Both the position numbers and the translations under genes were made by a program. DNA of 64,000 bases from Epiperipatus broadwayi. Its lineage: Eukaryota; Onychophora; Udeonychophora; Euonychophora; Peripatidae. Under the pieces are notes generated by a model. That model was not told the origin of the DNA. It made no database searches and saw only the letters and a program-made list of their open reading frames with translations. Of the stretch, positions 1-13,133 are shown piece after piece (positions within the stretch are counted from its first letter, which is position 1; each line of letters begins with the position of its first letter). The stretch is taken from the NCBI GenBank assembly GCA_028023455.1, contig JAQFVV010012405.1, positions 4,219,149 through 4,283,148 of the forward strand, read 5' to 3'.

Positions 1-2220
1 AAAAAAAAGGACATCATTCAATTATTACATAAGTATAAGTTACAAATAAATATAAAGAAGGCCCAAAATTAGATGTGGATCACAGAAAGTATATATACGA
101 TTTCTGTCCAATTAGCTGATATGAAGTGATAAAGACTTTTTGCTTGGAATTAACTTTTTTTTAATATACATGAAGTAAGTGCATCATGTTTTAGTCTTGA
201 TGAATGAAAAGAAGTGACCAAGTTTCTATGTAAATTTTGTATTTGGCAACGTTTTAGCTCTCTTATTGTTTCAAGTTCATTTCACAATGTATTTGGATGT
301 CTTCTGGGTTGTTGTTGTATACAAATATACATCTTGTGCACCACATTGTACAGAAAATAAACACAGACATATGAAAAAAGATCCTTACCAAACGTTTTGA
401 GTAGATATTTGATATGTATATTTTTGTTCTTAAATAGAGCTAGTATCTCAGATTATCAAGATTAGGGCAAGTGAAAAAAATATATATCATTGCATTTCTG
501 ATTTTTATGACAAAGATTACAATGGTCTTTTGCTATTTGAAGATGTCTTCTATATTTAAAAAATTGGTCTGTGTGTAATGTCTCTAAGTTCAATTTTAAA
601 GGAAAATCAAAAACTTTGATTCAAGTGATCAGTATCTAAATTTGTGGCATAATAGTTTAATTCTCGAGCTAAGAATGGATTATTTATTATAGTGTATAAT
701 TGTATAAAATAATGAATATTGATGTATATTTTAAAACAAGGCAAAAATAACCTGTAATAGAAAGTGGTTTGTCTGTTGAAATCATTTTAAATACTATGTC
801 AAGATAATGGAATGATGCTGTACACACAGAAATGGCATTAAGTATGTTTTTGATTCTAAATATATCAAAAATGAAGCCCAAGATTATTATGCGATAATGT
901 TGTTTAAAGCTGACTAATTGAGATTTATCTATTTTATATTTGAAAAGTAAATTATTCATCAATAAGGACAAAATTTATTAAAGAATATTTTGATATAGAG
1001 AGTTGAGATAATAAGAATTTTGTTTTTATTATTTATTTTATTTTGATGTGTATTTTACATAGTTGCATATTTTCTATAAAAAAGTACTCCATGATTATAG
1101 CATATCCTGCTTATATGTTTGAATAAAGCATAATTATTCATAATAAGTTTGAATAAACAATAATCAATATACCAAAAAATAAAACTTTACAAATTATTAA
1201 ATAACATCAAAAAAAAAATAGAACATTATACAATCATATTATTGTACAATTTATTCATTTATCTATCCTTTATTAGTATGTAATCACTATTTATTGTTAA
1301 TAAAAAAATTTTGTTGAAATGAATAAATCAATTAATTCTTGAAAGATATATCTTTCTGATGATAAACATTCGTCATCAGCTATCATTGAGTAAAATAGAG
1401 TCCAGTGGAATGCAACAATTATTTTACCTTATAAGCCCCAATTTAATTTTATATATATATTGAATGTAAGTTATGTAATGGTCCTGTAATTAACAATGTA
1501 TGCTGTTAATGATAGAAATCTGTTTTAATCTATTGATGATATATATCTGATTTTTTTTTAAATACTTATGTATATTATAACAATAACATTTTAGTTCTAA
1601 TTAAAATATCTAGATTCCGAAAATTACTGGGGACTAAAAAATAAAACAAATAAAGTATAAGATAATAAGAATATGCATTCTATGAAGAGGCAAAAGTATG
1701 ATGGATTATTCTTTACATTATAACAGAAAAATAAAATTACCTTTAATCTGTTCAATTATTTATTATTTATTTTTTTGAACATATTAAATATTTGTTTTAT
1801 AATAAGTATATAAAATATACATTTAGATTTTATTTAAATATTTTACATTTACAAAAAAAAAGACAGTTGAAAATATAATTTTTTGTTATTATTTTGTAAT
1901 TAAATATTGAAAATCTCAAAAAAAAAATTTGATGTTATTCTTAAACAAAACATAGTGTACCGTTTGTTTATACAGTACAAATATATTGGTATCCGGTAAG
2001 ATATTTAAAAGCTAAGAAAAAAAGAAAAAGTAAATTTAGCATTCTTATTAAAAAGAGCAATTAAATTTTACTTTCTATAATCTTTTTTTTTTAAAACGTA
2101 CAATGAGAGTAAAATTTCCGTCCATATTTTTTTTGTATCTAATTAAAAATTAAGGTAAAATTGAAAAGAACAAAAGACCCACAAATTACTAATCCAGATA
2201 AGCTAAAAGAAAAACATTTT
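1..2220. other. AT-rich non-coding stretch
   Basis: I see no gene, recognisable transposon or structured RNA here. The sequence is strongly A+T rich with many homopolymer runs, and open frames are short and of low-complexity composition. Confidence 0.6.
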
Positions 2221-2360
2221 AGCTAATTAGAGATGGCAGAGGGACTTTGTGAAAGGAGGACTTTGTAACTTAAATTTAAGAGAGAGTGTACAAGATTATT
2301 ATCTTATATGCTGATAAAAGGACAAAAGGATGCACAGAAGTTTCAAAAACTGGATTGAGG

Positions 2361-2670
2361 TATAAAAAGAGGAAGACAACTTCGATCTAGGTCTTTTCTT
2401 TACCTTCTATTTATGTGTATGAAAGTTGGAGGTTTCTGTGAGCATAACCTGTGGCAGTAATATACTTCTGCACAGGTATGCCACTTGCTGTACCAAGCTG
2501 TCACACAAGCATGGAAACAGCCCTTATGAAGACTGCTTTTTGCAATGAAAGGGTCACTACAACCATGCCTTTTCTCCAGCTATAGAATGGAACAATAATG
2601 GAAGATGCCAGCAGAGAGACCAATCGAAATTTTTATGAGCTCGGGTACCTACACCAACTTACTGGTAAGT
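2361..2670 (+). promoter_or_regulatory. Candidate TATA promoter and first exon
   Basis: A TATA-like box (TATAAAAAG) starts at 2361. It is followed by a region of more balanced base composition and a strong splice-donor match, ACTG/GTAAGT, with the exon end at 2664. An ATG at 2598 would give about 22 codons (beginning MEDASRETNRN) before the donor. This could be the first exon of an unseen gene or a non-coding RNA. No similarity is recognised, no partner acceptor was identified, and TATA-like strings are frequent in AT-rich DNA. The evidence is weak. Confidence 0.22.
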
Positions 2671-2789
2671 TAAGAGTAACTTTTCCCAATTGTGACAAAG
2701 TTTGCAAACAATTCTTAAAAAATAAGATTAAAATAATCTCGATAAAGACTTTAAATTCTATTATCAAGAGACTCTTGTTTACCTAAGAA

Positions 2790-4260
2790 CTATTACTGTT
2801 GAACTGTTTTTTTTTTATTAATTGATTCATATCTGGATTAGCGTGCATGTCATCTTTCCAATTAATTAATTCATAATGTGTTTTTTTTATTTTTATATTT
2901 TAATTTGTTAAAATAAAAATATATATTTCTAATACCAACTATTCATTGTACATTATTAATGATTATTAATAAATTTATTAATGTTAATTATTAAGATTCA
3001 AAAATATAATTTACCTTTGCCAACACTGTACTGAAACTCAATCCTCTGGAGTTTCTAGATAATTTCGTCATAACTAAATAAATAAAAGGGCTTTAGCCAG
3101 TGGATTCCTATACAGAATCCTGGCTCCTTTCAAATAGATTAAAAGCTGGCTTACTTGATCCCATTATTTTAGTAGTTACTTTAGTTAAAAGAGTGTTACG
3201 TGACCAGGAAAAATAATTGCATCCATTAAATCTTACTAAAATTTCTGATGAAACAAGTTTAATAGATAGAACATAATTTGGTCACCGAATACGTGTAGTG
3301 AATAATAAAAAACCCTAATAAAGCAGTGGGCATTACAATATCTTAAATATATAAGATTTCTTTTTGAAAGATTTTTTTTTGGGGGGTAATAACCATAGAT
3401 TTTTCTATTCATTTCTATTTACTGATATTTTTTTAATTATAATTTTAAAGTAGATATTTTATTTTTTTGGATTAATTTTTCTATTTAATTTGTGTTTAAT
3501 AAAATTTGGAAAAAAGTAGAAAGTTAAAATAAAAAGTAAGTTTTTTTTTTTTTTTCAATTAAAAAAATATAATTTTAAAAATCCCTTGAAAAATAAAAGA
3601 TTACACATGTTATAGAAATGAACAAAATTTGCTTTAATAAATTTTATGATTTATAAATATATAATAAATAAAATTAATATTAACAATACTAGCCAAAAAA
3701 TTTCTCTATACAAATATAAATTATTCACCTATTCTCTAATACATTTACAAATCTATACATAATCCTAATCTACCTTTTTTTTTATCTTTTATGTTAAATG
3801 AAGTTTTAATTATATAGGTAGATGTAATTCTACATTCCAATAGAAAAGAGTTTTTTAATTCTTTTAATTTTATTAAGTTCAAAGAAGCCAACCATTGCCT
3901 TATTAACTAGTATTTCATGACTGGAATCATGTTCATTAAATTTCAGAAAGACACTAGAACATATTAACCATACAATTTTAATCTTATCTTTAAAAAAAGT
4001 TTTACATTGTAAATTTACATATAACCCAAGGTTGTAACACTTCTTTAGCATTTCCCTAGAAAAAAATAAAGCCGAAGACATTAATCATCACACTAGCCAA
4101 TTGTTCTGTTAATGGCATTTTCTTCTTGTTTCACCATATAAAAATAGCTGGGATCATTTATTGACCAATAATTATATGAATAAATTGTGATAAATAAATA
4201 ATTGCATAAATAAATGAGAGAGGATATTGACTTGTAAAGGCAGAAAAAGAAAAACTTTAT
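2790..4260. other. AT-rich non-coding stretch
   Basis: No gene is recognised. There are long A and T runs, for example poly-T near 3541-3556. The short frames in this interval look like chance. Confidence 0.5.
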
Positions 4261-5585
4261 ATTATGAATTCTTTTTTTTAGAAAAGTACTAAAAGGAAAT
4301 GGACATGGAAGCATCCAACTGAAGGTACAGTAGAATTGGATTACATTTTGGCTAACAGAAAATACATATTTCAAGATCATAATGTTCTTAATAAATTTAA
4401 CACAGGATGTAATCATCGATTAATAAAATGTAAAAACTAGAGAGACAAAAATTATTAAGGAAAACAATATTTACAGTTTATATTCATAATCTTCAGAAAA
4501 ATTCTAATGAATTTAAATTAGAACTTACAAATCAATTGCAAATATTAGTAGATTTTGAACATGATTCAGATTTGAATGAAATTAATATGAAAACAACTGA
4601 TACACTTTTAAACAGCAATTGACCAATAAAATTTGTACTGAGTCTAGAGAATTTATGACAAAAAGAAAAGGAATATGAAGATATACAAAAATGATGCATT
4701 AAAAAGGATTGAATATTTTTAACTTTGTAAAATGGTGCAGAAAAGAGTTGGAAATGATATAAGAAAGTATAACTGTGAACTAGCAAGAAAAGCTGTAGAA
4801 GAGAATAAAAGTCTCAAAAGTATAAAACAACATTTTGGTATTGGTAGGGAATTTACATTTGCAATAAGAAAAAAATGATAGAATTATTACTAAAAAGAGA
4901 GATGACATCATAAAATGGGTAGAAGACTTTTATCAAGAATTATATAGTAATAAAGAACAAGTACTGACTATATCTATTATATCTTTCAAATTGCCCAAAA
5001 TTTTAAATAAAGAAGTGAGACATGCAATTAAATGTAAGAAGACAAGAAAGGCTCCAGGTAATGATGGAATTATAATTGATATATTAAAAGAAGCATGTGA
5101 AGAAATAGACATTTTTTTAGCAAAGTTATATACCAAATGTCTAAATGATAAAGATGAACCAGTTGATTGGAAGAATGCAGTATTAATATTAATATTTTAA
5201 AAATATGATGAAGAAGATATTAAAAATTACAGACCTATTAGTCTTTTATTGGCTTTATACAAAATTTTTACCAAGATAATTATGACTCGTCTACAGAGAA
5301 CATTGGATTTCCACCAACTAAGAGAACAATCTGGTTTTATAAGTGGTATTAGTGCAGTAGATCACATCCAGATATTGAGAGAAGTTATAGAAAGGACAAA
5401 TGAATATGAGTTGCCATTATGCTTTGGATTTGTAGTTTATGAAAATGCATTTGATTCTATAACTATTTCTTCAGTGATTAAAGCATTGGATCATCAAGAT
5501 ACAGATCCAGGATATAGTCATACTTTAAAGAATTTTTATAAAAATGCAACAGCAACAATTAGATTACATAATAACACTCCCAAAA

Positions 5586-5692
5586 TAGACTATGAATATG
5601 GAGACCTAAGTTCTCCAAAAGCGCTAAGCTGTATAATTCTTTTTTTAATAATACTAAGCTTCACTTTTTTGTGTAAAGTGCAATTTAAAACT
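5586..5692 (+). mobile_element. Solo PLE terminal-repeat fragment inside LINE A
   Basis: This stretch matches the 3' end of the PLE copies at 59.05 and 60.22 kb. It has the CTATGAATATGGAG...CTCC hairpin, the GCGCTAAGC box, and then AAGCTTCACTTTTTTGTG...AAAGTGCAA. It interrupts the LINE A reverse transcriptase between motifs A and B. The insertion edges are not sharp, and flanking LINE sequence (the NNT/NNDT region) seems partly duplicated. Confidence 0.7.
5588..5630 (+). ncRNA. Hammerhead ribozyme motif, family 3, degenerate
   Basis: The order is: stem I 5' GACT, core ATGAATA, an unpaired T, stem II GGAGA/TCTCC with loop CCTAAGT, then AAAA where GAAA is expected, stem III AG-CG-CT, A at the cleavage position, and stem I 3' AGCT. 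Stem II is intact, but G12 is changed to A and stem I is weakened, so the copy is probably inactive. It belongs to the same family as the motifs at 25.88, 26.35, 59.06 and 60.22 kb. Confidence 0.55.
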
Positions 5693-6575
5693 TACCACTC
5701 AAATATGAAATATAAACAAGGATTTTATTTCAATAATGATACTAGGAAAGTCAACATTGAGATGGGTGTAAGACAGGGTGACTCCATATCTCCAAAACTC
5801 TTTACAGCAGTGCTGCAAGAAGTATTTTGTGGATTAAAATGGGAAACTAAAGGAGTGAAAGTAAATGGAGAGTATTTAAGTCATTTAGATTTTGCAGATG
5901 ATGTAGTTATTTTTGCAAATAATGCTTCAGAGCTGCAGGAAATGTTGCAGGCATTATCAGATGAAAGTAAGAAAGTAGGACTAAAGATAAATATTAAAAA
6001 GACTAAAGTAATGTTTAATGGATTTTCTCAAAATATGAAAATAAAGATTGATTATGATAAGTTAGAAGAAATTAACAGCTACAAATACCTTAGTCAGATT
6101 ATTAATACAGATGAAAACATAATGGATGAAATTAATCGTGGAATTAAATTTGGTTTGATACTAAAAGGAAATATGCCTATGTATTTGAAAAGGAAGATTT
6201 TTAATAATTGTGATTTATCAGTTCTTTCTTATGGATCTGAGACTTAAACACTTAATAGAAGAGCAATACAGAGACTTCAGACCACTCAAAGAAATCATTT
6301 TGGGAGTAACAAGAAGAGATCAAAAATATCATATATGGGTAAGAGAAAAAAACAAGTGTTACTGACCTCATTGATAAATTAAAAGACTGAAGTGGAGTTG
6401 AGCTGGACATATTTCTAGAAGAGATAATAATAGATGGACCATTGAAACCTTAAACTGGATTCCAAAAGATTGTAAAAGACCCAAAATGAATGAAATAAGA
6501 AAGTGTTCAGGGGTGACTTGGAGAAGAAAAGCTAAAAATTGGGAGAAGATGGATAAGGTGTAAATAAAGTTTTAA

Positions 6576-9030
6576 TTTTGAAAGTAAAAATCTCCATGTA
6601 TTGATTTTTGTTACTTGTCACATGTGCAAGTATGTGAAAAATCTAGCAAATGCTTGATTTTATGGAAAAATAGATGATAAATTTCTCCAAATTTTTTATT
6701 TCTTTTGTAAAAAATTACTTTGTACAACTTTTTTTTTTTTTTGTATTTTTATCTTGTTTATTTGTTTAATTACTTTGTATAAGTAAATTCTTTCTTCTTA
6801 TGGTTTATTTGTAATCTTTAGTTTTTAAAAAATAATAATTTGTAATAGCAAATTTTATATCAATATTATTATTCATTCATTAAAACTAAAAGTTTTATAT
6901 CTATATTACTTTCTACAAGTACATATGTGTTTCTACAACTAATTCATTTTTATTTTTCTATTTACAACTTGGCGTTTTCAGATGTGTTTCTGTGGCTCTC
7001 CCAAGTGTTAATAAATATGCCTTTTATCTTTATGATGTATATGTTTTTTAATAAACAGGTTTAGCTGTAGGATAATATGATATTGCGATCAAATGAAAAC
7101 ATTTAATTAATAAATCTTAGCACAAAAAATGGTGAAAAAGAACATTAAAATTTTACACACATATATATATGGTTGTGAATAAAATCACTTGTGAACTGCA
7201 CATCTTTATGTATATATCTATTGAAGCATAAATAAACTTACTGTATTATAATACAGTTCTAAACTCGAGTATTCATCACCCGTTATAGTGTTATTAAAAT
7301 GCTACAGTGCTATTAGAAATTTAACAAAGCAGAAAATATTTTATCATAAAACTAAATAAAAAAATTGATGGTTGGCTTGTTTTTATAAGGAGAGCGCGTG
7401 CCAACTCTAGAATGCTAATTTCCAGTCTGGGCCTGAAGCGACCAAATGTGTTTACGTTTTTAACTTCAATTATTTATTTTTATTTGAAAACAAAGCAAAG
7501 AACGAAGTATCATAGTGCGACTCTTTGGTAAGCAGCATTTCGGTTCAACATATGTGAGCGGTTGTATTTAAAAAATAATAATAATCGTTTATGCTTACTT
7601 TAGACTTATTTTTGTGTAAACAATAATTTCATATTTCATTCAAAAAAAGTACTTTGAAAAAGCAATAATTATATTTAACGATTAAAATAGTAATTGTTTG
7701 ATGTAAAATTAATTTTAAAAATGTAAACAAAAGTTTAATAAATTTACATTTTTACATTTTCGCTCTCTGTTTTTACTTCTTGAGAATTTAAAGAATTAAA
7801 AACAAATCGTCTGTCCGCCTTAGTCGGCGCAGTAGGGCATTTATGTCAGATTCCAGCAGCCACACAAATTTAAACTCCTTCAATTGATTAATTGCTTATT
7901 TACTGTCTTTTTATAATATTCGAGCTTCAACCAGACATTAAAATTTTCACTATAAAATATTGAGATAAGTAAAGCTGAAAATGAATATATGTCTAAATTC
8001 AATAAATTAAAAGCCTATTATTTAAAAAGTGATAAAAAATATTTTTATCTTTTAGAATATATAGAAAGATTAATGGTGCAACCCCCTACCACTGAAGTTC
8101 GAAGTTGGACTTAGTGATATTCTTTTCAAATGACTTAGGAGTTATTTTTCCCAGCTCGATGTCTTATAGCTAATCCAGCTAAACCATTCAACTCTGTGGA
8201 ATAGCTATCAAGCTATTATTAAACAGAAGGTGAGCAAAAATGAGGATGAAAAATCCTTATCCGTTGACAATTGTCAATCATTGATGACTGTTGACATTTG
8301 TTCTATTCCTCTACAAGAGCTATGCAGTGGTCTATTTATTAAAAATTACTGATTTATATTCATAAAAACATATATAATTTCCAGTGCAGTTAGTTTGTGT
8401 AATGGCATTCAATAGATATCTTCTATGGTTAAATTTATAAGCTTCGAATTTTATTTTGGGGTTATCTCTGAATTTATTTAAATTTTACCGATTATACATT
8501 TCCGAATACAACTCTTCAGGGCTGGACTAAGGAATAGATAAACTAAGAAGTCACTTAGAATGCAAAAATGTAGAAACATCACAGCCAGCAATGATTAAAG
8601 GGAAATGTTTATTAATTATTTTAATTAGATATACTATGCATACATTTAGAGCTGTCACATGTAGATATGCAGATTATTATATGCATAATCCATCTAATAG
8701 TAAAAAGAGAAGCATTTATAGATAAGAAACAGAGAGATAGTGGAAAAGAGGAAAAATTAATTGTTAAATCCTATGTTGCCATAGTTACGAAATTCTAAAA
8801 TGCCAAAAACTTTTTGACTTCCCCTACAACTGCTACATTTTTTTAATATTTTAACAATAGACAATGCCATTTTTTCTCTCTCTTTCTTTATGCATTGCTT
8901 ATGCAACAAATCTATCATGCAACTATGCATAAAATCTAACTCAAAATACCATCTTTAATGTATAAAAGTTAAAAGGTAATCTTAGTACAGCATCCATAAG
9001 AGTATTTATTTTACCTACTAGTGAGGAAGT
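6576..9030. other. Non-coding, AT-rich, no recognised element
   Basis: I recognise nothing here. Small islands of more balanced composition lie near 7390-7450 and 7800-7870. No open frame of interest is seen. Confidence 0.5.
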
Positions 9031-9310
9031 TTTCTATTTCTTACAGTCAGTTCACTGACACTTAACTGCCAACATGGATTAACATAGGAAACTTTACCTC
9101 TACAGAATAGCTAGCTAAGATAGTTGTGAGTGGGCTATCTGAACAAAAAATAGCAAGTCTATTTAATCTCCATCATGTTACAATCATATTTTCTATTCTT
9201 ACAGTCAGTTCATTGACATTTATTTGACTAATATAGATTAATCTGGGAAACTTTAAATCTATGAATAACTAGTCTAAGTTGGTTATAGATGACTTATCTG
9301 AACAAAAATG
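9031..9310. repeat. Two imperfect direct repeats of about 159 bp
   Basis: The unit starts TTTCTATTTCTTACAGTCAG at 9031 and recurs at about 9190. Both copies continue with matching blocks: TTCAC/TTGACA, GATTAA..GGGAAACTTTA, AATAACTAG and TATCTGAACAAAAA. A weak third start may lie near 9440. The function is unknown. Confidence 0.65.
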
Positions 9311-11685
9311 CTATGGTTGTCATATAAATAATAACTAAGCTTTTGTTGTAAACTTTCTACTTATTAAATAAAAGGCAAATTTAAAGCTTGAATCTGTATT
9401 TCATCTTTATGTAATCATGTTGGCATCATATTATAATTGAGCTTTTTCTTTACAGTAAATTCACAAACCCTCATCTCACAAAACAAAACTAAATCGAATA
9501 TTCTTAATTATTGTCTATGAATAATGAAATAGAAAGAACTAATATTATGAAATTTGAATAATAAAGACACATAGATTTTTGAAAATACTTCTAGTTAGAG
9601 ATGGAATATGAAATCATAATGTTAATTCATCAGTAAATAGAAAACCTGCAATGTTCTTTCAGTAAAACTTGTCATATATTTACTTTAATACATTTTTTTA
9701 CAAAGCAACCAATCAGCTCTTCCAAGACAAATGTTTTAGGATCTCCACAACACTATTCAGTCACAATGCACAAAATATACTTCAATACAATGTACAATAA
9801 TAATTGCTAAATCCAATATGGCTTCAATCTTAAAGCACAAAATGAAAATGATACAGACTAGTAAAGTTAAGCATTTAAATATTGTGAGGAATAAAGAATT
9901 GAAACGCTTAGAAGCCTTAATTAATAAATGAATCCATTATATAATATTCCAAATGTGTAAATAAATAAACTGAAATAAATCTATGAATCAAATTACTTTA
10001 ACAAAGTTTAACAAACCAGCTAATCAAGATGGCTGCAATATTTCTTATAATCTTTGACATTGCAATGAAGAAAGCAATTTAGTGACATGTGGATTTCAAT
10101 TATTATATAATGGGTTCATTTAGTAATCAATATTTAAAGCATTGATCTGTAATTGATTTCACTTCTGCTTTTGGGTGTTTCACCATAAAATTTAAATATT
10201 TAAATAAGTAACCGGTCTTGTACTTTATGCTGAAATATAATGTCAGCTAATTGTCAAAAGGTGACTTATATTGAGTCAAAAAACAGTTGACTTAAAAAAA
10301 TTGATTGTCTGATTATTTCAATATGATATCAAAGGTTGTAGGTTCAAAAATTACTAATAGAAATGAATTGATTTGTTGTATTTATTCCAGTTCAGCAGTA
10401 TTCATACTTGGACTATTTTATATAGTAAACAATTAAATATATAATTTGTGGAAACCTTAATATCTTTTTAAAAAAAATATTTGGTTATTGTTCTACAGAC
10501 ATAGAGAGAGTGTAAAGATGGAAGTCCATGTATCAGAACCCTAGTCAGTGTTTTCAAATACTCAAACTTGTTCATGAACTTCCAAGCAATAAACTTTTTC
10601 ATCATTTGTTTTGTGTGATTTGATGCAGTAGACAATGTCAGTCTCTAGAAGTCAACGGTTCTATGGATTGCATCATTCTGGTATTCAACTTTTTTATGAA
10701 GTGCAAAGTCTATCAACTATTTGATTATTATAACTATTATTTTTTTTCTCAATCTTAATATAGGTAATATGATAACTAATTATTTTTTAGACAATACTTC
10801 AATTGGATGTATAACTAAAATATTTAGATAAATACCGTGATCTTTCTAGTACATAAAAAAATCTGTTTGGCTTTAATTTTGCCATATTAACCAAACATAT
10901 AAAGTATTGTTTAACATGGATCACTCTATTTACTCTGAAATCAGAGACTGATATCTAAAACTCTTAAGGACTGCAATATAGGATATTTATACTTTATATC
11001 CAAATAAATTTTATTCTATATTGCTTTAGTTAAATCAAATAACACACAATATCATGTTAAAAATTATAATCTTTTTCATTTACTCTAAAACCATCTATTG
11101 TAAAGTTTGGGGAATTAATAAATTCTAAAAAGTATTGTGCTGGCTAATTTACCACTAAGAATCAATGTTTTTCCTTTTAGATCCTGAATATTTGGTTGAT
11201 ATTATTTTTGAGGTTTTAATATCATTTTGATAATCAACTATATTTTTAAAGATGACTTAATGATCAATTACTAAAGAAAGTGTATATTTCCATTACTTAC
11301 TAATTTCTTGTTCTACATTATAAATAATATCAAATGTGGAATTTGTCATTATATATATATATACAAGCATAGATTAATTGTTAATTACTAAAGAAAATGA
11401 ATAGTGAAGAACACATATAAAGCATGTGTTTGCATAACTTTTTGATAAAGATACATTGTATATATTTTTAACCAATAAGCATTTAGATAACTAATGTTTT
11501 CCAAAAATATCTTGAAAAAGACTCTGATTCAAATGTTAAGTCCAATGCATAATAGCCACTCACATTCATTCATTTTTCTTACAACCTACCTAAGTTCTTG
11601 GATATGGTCCACTGTGCTAACACTTTTAAATCCAGAAGGTTCTTTTGGTTAGGTAAAATCCAAAGTTTACTATTGATGCATTATA
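9311..11685. other. Non-coding with a possible SINE tail near 10.5 kb
   Basis: No gene is seen. The block ending TTCATGAACTTCCAAGCAATA (about 10573-10593) resembles blocks near 46.5 kb and, inverted, 56.17 kb. This suggests a shared old short repeat. The rest is AT-rich and unassigned. Confidence 0.4.
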
Positions 11686-12372
11686 ATTATCTGTATAAAA
11701 TTTTCGTATAGATTCGAGTAAAGACTGATAGGTCTATAATTTCTAATATCTTCTCCATTACCTTTCTTATATATTAATATTATTACTGCATTCTTTCAAT
11801 CATCTCACAAACCTTTATCATTTAGATATTTGATATATAACTGTCATTAATTTTTCTTTCTCTGCTACTTTTAAAATATCAGCAATAATTTCACCCATTT
11901 TCCCAACTTTTCTATTCTTCATTGTTTTAATTATATGTCTCATTTCTTCATTAAAATACTGGACAATTTAGAATAGGTAATAATTATAAAGAATACTTTG
12001 TTTTCTTATTTTTATTACCATATAATTCTTTATAGAACTTCTCTATTCATTCGATGATGTCATCTTTCTTTTTAGTTATAGTTCATCATTCATTCTTATT
12101 TCAGAAATGTTTTTTACTAATACCATGATGTTGTTATACACTTTTATAACTTTTATTCACTTCTATAGTTTTCCTTGTCAATTCACCTATTATATTTTTT
12201 ATACCATCATAAACTCTTTTTTGTACCATATTACAAATCTCTAGATATTAATTCCTCTTAATGAATCATTTTAAAATATTTTCATATTCTTTCTTTTCTT
12301 TATATATTCTCATCTCACTAAAAAATTTACTGGTAAATTGCTACCTTTTTGTATCAACTATATTTTTTTGCT

Positions 12373-12478
12373 GTCAAGCGTTGGTGGTCGAGTGATCAGC
12401 ACAGCTGCCTTACAAGCAATTGTTCCGTGTTAGCGGGTTCGCTTCCCGGCCAATGCTATGACACATGAAAAAAAAACT
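12373..12478 (+). mobile_element. tRNA-derived SINE
   Basis: The head resembles a tRNA, with an A-box-like region (GGTGGTCGAGTGATCAGC) and a B box (GGGTTCGCTTCCC). It is followed by CTATGACACATG and an A-run. The same head and TATGACAC tail occur inverted at 31.92-32.02 kb. The flanks carry a short likely target duplication, A-T(6-7)-GC, at 12362-12371 and 12481-12489. It is not a functional tRNA because the anticodon and acceptor stems do not pair properly. Transcription would be by RNA polymerase III from the internal boxes. Confidence 0.75.
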
Positions 12479-12941
12479 ACATTTTTTGCAACTCTTAGTT
12501 GTGTATCAATTAATTAACTCACCTTTAATTTCAATCAACTGTGAATCATCTTCAAAATTTTGTTAAAATTTTTAAATGATTTCTAGATTCTAATTTAAAT
12601 TCATTGAAGTGTTTTTTGAAGATTAGGAATATCAATTGTCAATACCATTTTTCTTAATAATTTTTGTCTCTCTAGACTTGAATTAACATATACTTTATAT
12701 GTCACTTATCAATAACCACTTTCTGTATTGAATCTATTACAATATATATATTTTCTCTTAATTAAAATATAATCCAATTCTGATGTATCTTTATTTGGAT
12801 GCTTCCATGTCCATTTCTATTTGGCATTTTACTAAAAAAAAAAATCTTTATATAGTTTTTCTTTTTCTTTGAATTTCACAAGTCTATGTTCAATCTCATT
12901 TCTATTACCATAATCAATTTTATATGCAGCTCTCTTTCCTT

Positions 12942-13133
12942 TTAATCATTTACCAATTCTAGCATTAGAATTTCCAAACTGACAATTTTAAAAGATTGTT
13001 GGGTCTGGACAAAAACATTTTGTACATCCATATACAAATCCTCTATCTCTTCATTACAATGAGAACTTGGGACATAAACCTGAATTACCTGCATTTGGCA
13101 TGTTCCATTTATTTGAATAACTAATTTTGCCAT
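12942..13133 (-). pseudogene. LINE A endonuclease fragment
   Basis: A 63-residue open piece of the APE-like endonuclease, including INGTCQMQVIQVYVPSS and NEEIEDLYMDVQ. The latter matches the usual IIQVYAPT...DEEIEEFYEDL stretch. The domain continues in other frames on both sides. It is inactive, and in the family it nicks the genomic target before reverse transcription. Confidence 0.7.

Larger units (their letters stand above)
4991..6247 (+). pseudogene. LINE A reverse transcriptase, broken
   Basis: One reading frame runs 4991-6247 with a single internal stop (TAA at 5198-5200). Motifs in order are: APGNDGI and NYRPISLL (finger region); FVVYENAFDS (motif A, where the expected catalytic aspartate of F-x-D-Y is replaced by valine); GVRQGDSISPKLF (motif B); LDFADDVVIFA (motif C, the catalytic DD kept); and GLKINIKKTKVM (motif D). 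Around 5586-5692, between motifs A and B, about 107 bp of PLE terminal repeat is inserted without closing the frame. The missing motif-A aspartate and the stop mean it is inactive. In its family the enzyme copies element RNA into DNA at the target site. Confidence 0.85.
4268..6575 (+). mobile_element. LINE A copy 1, 5'-truncated non-LTR retrotransposon
   Basis: Translated pieces appear in the order of a LINE ORF2. First is the end of an APE-type endonuclease (about 4285-4430: KWTWKHPTEGTVELDYIL, then a GCNHRLIK motif equivalent to the usual SDHRL). Next comes the reverse transcriptase (4991-6247). Last is a C-terminal tail (about 6370-6570) with the common pattern W-P-RDCKRP...RKC-G--WRR-A-D. 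The same C-terminal tail recurs at 55.1-55.3 kb (minus), and the endonuclease end recurs at 12.8 kb (minus). The copy lacks its 5' part and carries stops and a foreign insertion. It is RTE/jockey-like in feel, but I cannot place the clade. Confidence 0.85.

Noticed and set aside
1356-1379. CTGATGA on both strands of a small hairpin, recalling a hammerhead core
   Set aside because: The two CTGATGA strings simply pair with each other around a 10-nt loop. There is no GAAA in position and no stem I or III.
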